This document shows positions 59,150-64,000 of a stretch of 64,000 nucleotides of DNA, piece by piece (the stretch's first letter is position 1; the number at the start of each line of letters is the position of its first letter). The notes under the pieces were generated by a model. It was not told the DNA's origin and searched no databases. It saw only the letters and a list, made by a program, of their open reading frames with translations. The translations under genes were made by a program, and so were the position numbers. The DNA comes from Angiostrongylus vasorum. Lineage: Eukaryota > Nematoda > Chromadorea > Rhabditida > Metastrongylidae. The stretch lies in contig JADANN010000309.1 of NCBI GenBank assembly GCA_018806985.1, forward strand, positions 1-64,000. Direction: 5' to 3'.

Positions 59150-59355
59150 TTTGCCATTCGCGTATTTCCCGGGCTCCAGAAGAAGACCAAAAGCAGAATA
59201 GCTAAGACTCAAAAGCGACCTTATGCTTCCCAAGGCGCAAGTAGATCCATGGCATAGACTCCTTGTTTCCGCTGCGCCGATATGGCATCACCTTCTGTAT
59301 GTACGAAGACGTATTCATGCATGCTTATGTGGTGGGTATGTTCTCCTTTGAGCAG
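59150..59355 (+). repeat. R5 repeat, partial
   Basis: AAAAGCGACCTTATGCTTCC, GTTTCCGCTGCGCCGATATG and GTATTCATGCATGCTTATG match the 6515 copy. Confidence 0.55.
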
Positions 59356-60022
59356 ATTGTATTCTACAAGTCATTTCTGCCAGAAACCTCCCATCGAGTG
59401 CTCAGATAGCCACGGGGTGAATATTGAAAGCCAAACCCACTAAAATAAATGGATTTCACTCCCATGACTTCGAAAAAAGCTCCCGATAAGGCAGCGTTGG
59501 ATAAGATGAGGCCGGAGAGACCGCTAAAATCCAAGGGCCATTCTAGGGTACTTAAATTTGGAAGGTTGAAGGTGACGATCTGCATCTACAAAACCCGGTC
59601 AATTGCATCTAAGTCCTCGATAGAAGACTTAATTGTTCAACGGAAGGACGATAAGTTACGACTTTATCGGACTGAGACGAGTAGACGCGACTCATTTAAC
59701 GTTGTCTATGACGCTGGAGAAAAGCTGTTACTCTGAACATTGGGCTTTGGTAAGATGGCATGGAGAACACCGATGAAGAATACGAGCGGTTATCCGAAAT
59801 TTTCACGTTAGCGCTATGAAACCGGAGAGTTTGAAAGTCACCAAGAGACGTCTGTTTCCAGAAACACTCGAGCTGATACGCCAGCGTGGAATCGGACGAG
59901 TTGGAGACAAGCGCCAACTCACGTCAGAACTTTCAAAACAATCCAGACAGGCGATAAAAGAACATCCTAAAGAGAGAAGAGCAGCAGTTATGGTCGAAGG
60001 TGCAGAGGCTGCGAGAAGCAGA

Positions 60023-60650
60023 TGGCGATTGCATAAGTTCAGATAGTGTGTACCTGATTTCTTGTAAAGCGTGCGAGGAAGAATACGTTGGCGAAAAGTG
60101 TAGACCACTTCATGTCCATAGAAAACAGCACCTACTTGGGAAGTTCAAAGTTGAAAAGAATACACCACTAGGCAAGCACATGGCACAGAAATATAACGGA
60201 GAAGATTTTGAAGTAGAAGCTACTAACCTCACATACGAATCTAAAACAACCGCGCGCAAAATCCTTGAAGCATCTTGGATGGAATCCGAAAATCCAAAAA
60301 TGGTTAAAATATCCCGTTATTACACGTGATCTCACGCCATTTTTAAGCCTGATACCTTAATGTGAAAGAATATATTACCCATTCTTGTGGTCTCTATGCT
60401 GTTGGAGGACCACCTATTTTACTTTCAATACGATTGAAATCTTGGTTTTGTGATTTTTCTGTTCTGGATATCGAGTTGTTCGGCGGACTAGATTGCTGTC
60501 AATTTGACCTTTCCAGGCTCTGAAGACGACGAAACCGTTGAAATGTCTGCTGTTGTGAGTGAATAGTGTAATAACAGTCTCCCTATCTCTTCGTCAAGAA
60601 GACAATGAATTATTGATCGATGCAGAGGTTAATAGAAAGTCCGTCCTGGA
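60023..60650 (+). mobile_element. Penelope-like fragment with GIY-YIG endonuclease, nested in an RTE element
   Basis: 60045-60329 is open and reads VYLISCKACEEEYVGEK with RPLHVHRKQHLLG, then GEDFEVEATNLTYESKT and ARKILEASW. This is the GIY-YIG domain of Penelope-like elements (VYLI, YVGE, R, H, E positions visible). It ends in a stop at 60327-60329. No RT remains. A hammerhead-like motif in the same orientation follows at 60515-60553. Confidence 0.78.
60515..60553 (+). ncRNA. Hammerhead-like motif downstream of the GIY-YIG fragment
   Basis: GGCT, box 1 CTGAAGA, one base, helix II GACG-AAAC-CGTT, box 2 GAAA, then TGTCTGC. Same strand as the GIY-YIG ORF that ends 185 nt upstream. Confidence 0.45.
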
Positions 60651-61899
60651 ATTTGCAACGGAGAAAAGCGTTCACAACAACTGATCTAATGTCTTCAATA
60701 GCCATGTCAGCCTCTTGCCCCATATGAAATTAAGGACGATGCCTATGCCCTCCCATTGGTTCTCCCAGACGAAATCCGAGGTCATAATTCGTCGGTGAAA
60801 AAATCGAACAACATCTGCTCCATACAGGATGAGAACTGAACCCCCTGAAGAATCTTCCTGCAGACCTTATTAACATAGTGGCCCAACTCTTCTCACGTTA
60901 CCTGTCAGAAATCAGGGTTCCCATTCAATGAAAGACCAGCAAGGCTACATTGTTATTCAAGAACAGGGACCTCCGCATCATCAGCAATTAGTGTCGTTCA
61001 GTCTGCTTGGTGTTTGTCGTCTGCAAACTTTTCATTAGTGCCACACTAAACAGGATTGGCAGAACACTGGACAAGAGACAACCATGTGAGCAAGCAAGGT
61101 TTCGAAAAGGATTCAGTTTCAGGGACCATATCCATAAGATATCTGGACTCATCGATGCATTGTGAGAGCACAAGAGACCTCTCTGTCTCATTTTCATCGA
61201 CTTAAAGAAACTTTGGTTTCCGTCGAGATAGAAGCAGACATGGAAGCCCTGGGCAGGCATGGCGTCCCTACTCACTACAAAAACATCTTTATTAAGCTAT
61301 ATAAAAGTTTCACCTCCAGAATACCACTATTCTATGACGATATTAAAATCGACCTAAAGGGTAAGATTCGGCAAGATGCTATTATTTCGCCAAAATTGTT
61401 TACAGCCACCCACTAGACCGTAATGCTAACTTTAGAAAATTCAACATGGTGAACGACTAGGGCTGCAGAGTTGAACAGGACGAAGCGGCTTGGGGAGCTT
61501 TCAAGAGCATCGAGAATGTAGTAAAGAGAACAAAGAAAACCAGACTCCTTGTCCACTTTTCTAGTCGTCGATTCTTCCTGCCTAAGCGTATGCGTCGGGA
61601 ACCTGGCCGCTACGTAAGCAGATGAAAGACCACTCAACGTTATAGAACGCGTAGTCGAAATGACGATACTAGGAGTATCCCGTGTTCTACAAGTGAGTAT
61701 CGAATTCTACGGGACGTCAAACACACAGCATGAGAACCAGCGCCCCTGGCAGTAATATTTCTTCACAAAAATCCTGAATGAAATGTACGATGCTAGCAAG
61801 TCCCTCGAGCGAGCATAACCCAGTGAGCTACTCTTAAACGCAATAGAGAGAAATAGAGACATTAATGGCGTCCGTTCGACTCATCCGACAATTCGACAG

Positions 61900-62180
61900 G
61901 TGATATTTTTTTGTGAAAAGCTCCTTTACCGCAATGGAATTCTTCCTCCAAACGTTTCCAACCCTCCTTCCTTCAAACGATCTAACCCTGCTATCCAAGC
62001 AACCCAGGGATAATCGGCTCGGCCAGCATTTCATCATATTCATAAAGAAGATGAAATCCTCAAGTAGCGACCGAACCTACACGTGAGGACCTCGAAGGGC
62101 TTCGTGGTTTTATGGATACGAGGAAACAAATGGAATATACTAGAAATAGTGAAATCAGCCCACTAGGTGTGAAATCAGCT
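61900..62180 (+). repeat. S2 SINE, degenerate 3' part
   Basis: Readable from AAGATGAAATCCTCAAGTAG through ACACGTGAGGACCTCGAAG to AATAAAATAAAA; the earlier part is heavily changed. Confidence 0.5.
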
Positions 62181-62980
62181 CGTGTACAAAAAAATAAAAT
62201 AAAAATGAAGTTTTTATGTTCGGTGTTGTGAGAATTTTTTTACTCTCAACTATTTTATTTGTCTCAGGTACTCGAACTGCCGTTACATCGATGAAGTTTC
62301 AATAAAATCTGCAAAAAATATATTGCATGAAAGTTATTAATACTCACCTATGGCTAAAACAAGAAACGGAGTCACACAAAGGATGGACCCGAAGCGAAGT
62401 CCGAAGAAGAACAACCCTCAAGAGCGGTGCCACATGCCATAAACGGACAGATACAAGCCGTAATTGCCAAAGAGAGCTAAATTTCACGCAATAGAAAAAT
62501 CGCTGAGAATAGGCGGTTTTCAAAATAATCCCCCAAATCGATGGCTCTACTTTCTAAATGTCGTAACCTCATATTTTTCGAACAAGTTTTATGGGGTTAT
62601 TTTTTACTGTAACCTGCATCAATATGAGAGCCCTGGTAAGGCAATGCATTTCAGTATCTGTGATCTTCCCTAAGATAATGGAGTTCTATGAATAAAAAGC
62701 AGAAACTACACCTTATGGATATTGGCTTGGTCCATGAAAAAATGCGCTCAGGAAAGTTGTTAACGATGAAACACAGGCCATAATGGCGAAACCGACAACG
62801 AGAAATGGAAGAAGACTCATACCGGCACGAACAACCTGCAAACAGACAAACCATATCACAAAAAGTTGAAAATGGAACATGATATCTTCCATTTTTTTCA
62901 GTAGATTTATAAAATAGCGTGAGTTCCTCTCAAGATTTTTATTCAACTAATAACACTAAAAGGTGAAAGGGTGGAAAAAA

Positions 62981-63245
62981 AGGGCGCGTGTAGGGCAGTG
63001 TTCGGGAGGCGCCCTGCGATGCACACGGGATTCATCTCTGCGCGCACAAGGCTCACCAAGCCTTCCACCCCTCGGTAAATTGGTACCAGACTTGTCTGGG
63101 AAGATAGTAGCACTGGCTCGATGCATTGGTGGTCCACCGCGAGTTATTGTAAAGGCCATATATGCATTCAATCACCTCCAACGATGCCTAATGAAGTTGG
63201 ATGTATAGGGCGTCCCTCAAAAATTGGTTGACCCTGAGATCTCCA
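62981..63245 (+). repeat. S1 SINE near the right edge
   Basis: Starts GGGCGCGTGTAGGGCAGTG; lacks part of the CATCCCTCCGGGG block; end decayed. Confidence 0.78.
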
Positions 63246-63839
63246 TCACTTTTTTAAAGACGAAAGACACAATATATTTCCATGCTGAGAAATGACAGAA
63301 ATATCCATAGTTCACGTTTATCAACCTGAAAAGGCCTAAGCTCTAGGAGCGTTTCTGGGCGAACGCGGGAAATGTGACTTCTCATAAGAATTCGAATAAG
63401 CTTCCATGAACAATTTCAAAATGTGCTAACAACATTGGCAGCGTAGGAAATCTCATACGTTTTCAAAAAACGGAACTTTCTGCGTTCAGAAAAGAGACGA
63501 CATGCTGAAAAATCGTTTAGTACGATTGTTCTACAGTTAATAATCACAAGGCGGAAACAATAAAGCAGTTCTTTAGGAAAAAATGACGAGTGATTCAAGT
63601 GAAGAAGACGAGCAAAACATGAATGAATGAATTTAACCCTTTTAACGACAAGGTCGATTTTTCAAAAAATTGGCGGTAGTTTATCGATCACTCTGGTATT
63701 TCAAAAAGTTCAGAACTTTATAGAAATCCAGAAGACATTCGCGTTATCGCATTAGTGGGCCTGTATGAATTTCCATGCATGTCCTTTCAAATCCAAGTAC
63801 GTTTATTACTAGAACTCTTTCAAATAATTTATACCGAAA

Positions 63840-63985
63840 CCTAAATTTTTGAAATTTCCAGTGGAAAAGCAGCAGCTACGAACATAAAGGACATGGGGTA
63901 AAAACACCATCTTGTCCTGCCAGGTGAAATTCTACTTGTTCATTTGCTTCCGTGTTTGAAATCCGTGCTTCGAAGCAATAAAGTG
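63840..63985. repeat. Dispersed repeat, partner of 53300-53470
   Basis: Second copy in the same orientation, reaching the window edge. Confidence 0.4.
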
Positions 63986-64000
63986 CTAGAAATATACGTC

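Larger units (their letters stand above)
59450..61700 (+). mobile_element. RTE-type LINE remnant, interrupted by a Penelope-like fragment
   Basis: The 5' part (59449-60022) carries endonuclease scraps (TSRRDSFNVVYDAGEKL) and the linker ELSKQSRQAIKEHPKERRA. The RT part resumes at about 60660 with FNSHVSLLPHEI-like and VLPDEIRG-like residues, then PCEQARFRKGFSFRDHIHK at 61075-61140 and more RT to about 61700. The break between the two parts is filled by Penelope sequence (60023 to about 60650). Confidence 0.72.
49185..62835 (-). pseudogene. Second patched-related (PTR) gene, minus strand, with frameshifts; 5' part outside the window
   Basis: Exons matched to the plus-strand PTR, 5' to 3': 62712-62835 ([19 protein letters not shown]), 62348-62476, 57719-57822, 57518-57664 (SADAVGAFTSSPEI), 56502/56507-56834, 55835-55935 (TLFVNKPGNLSDQSRL), 55652-55776 (STNYFIRDFADYEK), 54967-55067 (FLEWPEY), 54786-54896 (LTTAYHGDDLKDW), 54526-54608, 52929-53034, 51587-51712 ([18 protein letters not shown]), 49390-49532, 49185-49310 (stop TAA). 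Five exons have exactly the plus-gene length (104, 147, 106, 126, 143 nt). Breaks: 62712-62835 has one extra base and an in-frame TAA before the donor; 62348-62476 is 129 nt instead of 130; 54967-55067 has one extra base after the tryptophan of EYKYW; 54526-54608 ends CAGGGTGAG, one G too many. The exon for the ATD(N)S loop (about 55964-56015) has no clear donor. The plus-gene exons 12 and 13 are fused here and exon 17 is missing. The C-terminus is shorter. A real pseudogene is favoured over assembly error because the neighbouring PTR has no indel in 3 kb. Confidence 0.82.

Noticed and set aside
1..64000. CRISPR arrays, operons with ribosome binding sites, rRNA genes
   Set aside because: None seen; the window is eukaryotic and repeats are dispersed, not spaced arrays.

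Overview
The window is eukaryotic: AT-rich and dominated by introns and repeats. The short conserved exons are bounded by TTTCAG-type acceptors typical of nematodes. The gene families (a large patched-related protein and a MESH1-type HD hydrolase), a likely spliced-leader acceptor in front of one ATG, and abundant RTE and Penelope-like retroelements point to a clade V (strongylid, hookworm-like) nematode. The species-level placement is inference.

Layout. 1-3.8 kb: repeats only. 3.80-10.63 kb (+): five-exon MESH1/HDDC3-like ppGpp(NADPH) hydrolase, 206 aa, with a SINE in intron 1 and an antisense RTE corpse plus a SINE in intron 3. 10.8-23.7 kb: mostly featureless DNA with SINEs and a cluster of candidate minus-strand exons (16.36-17.31 kb) from a gene I do not recognise. 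23.86-42.46 kb (+): a complete 26-exon patched-related (PTR/SSD) gene. Its exon chain keeps frame through every junction and gives 1015 codons before the stop. 42.5-49.2 kb: repeats and an RTE remnant. 49.19-62.84 kb (-): a second PTR copy, convergent (tail to tail) with the first. It has the same intron positions and phases but carries several single-base indels, so it is read here as a decayed paralogue. Its 5' end would lie beyond 64 kb.

The non-coding DNA is structured. At least 15 copies belong to one tRNA-derived SINE family (S1, with A and B boxes). A second family (S2) has a different tRNA-like head and tail but the same central block. A third tRNA-like family (S3) occurs as single units and as head-to-head palindromes. 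Penelope-like fragments (RT and GIY-YIG domains) are followed by a short motif, present six times, that looks like a hammerhead ribozyme and whose helix II covaries between copies. One Penelope fragment is nested in an RTE element, and one S3 palindrome is nested in a SINE with a 10-bp target duplication.

One gene has a suspicious splice site. The exon 3 donor of the MESH1 gene is GAAAGT where GTAAGT is expected. The PTR gene uses one GC-AG intron.
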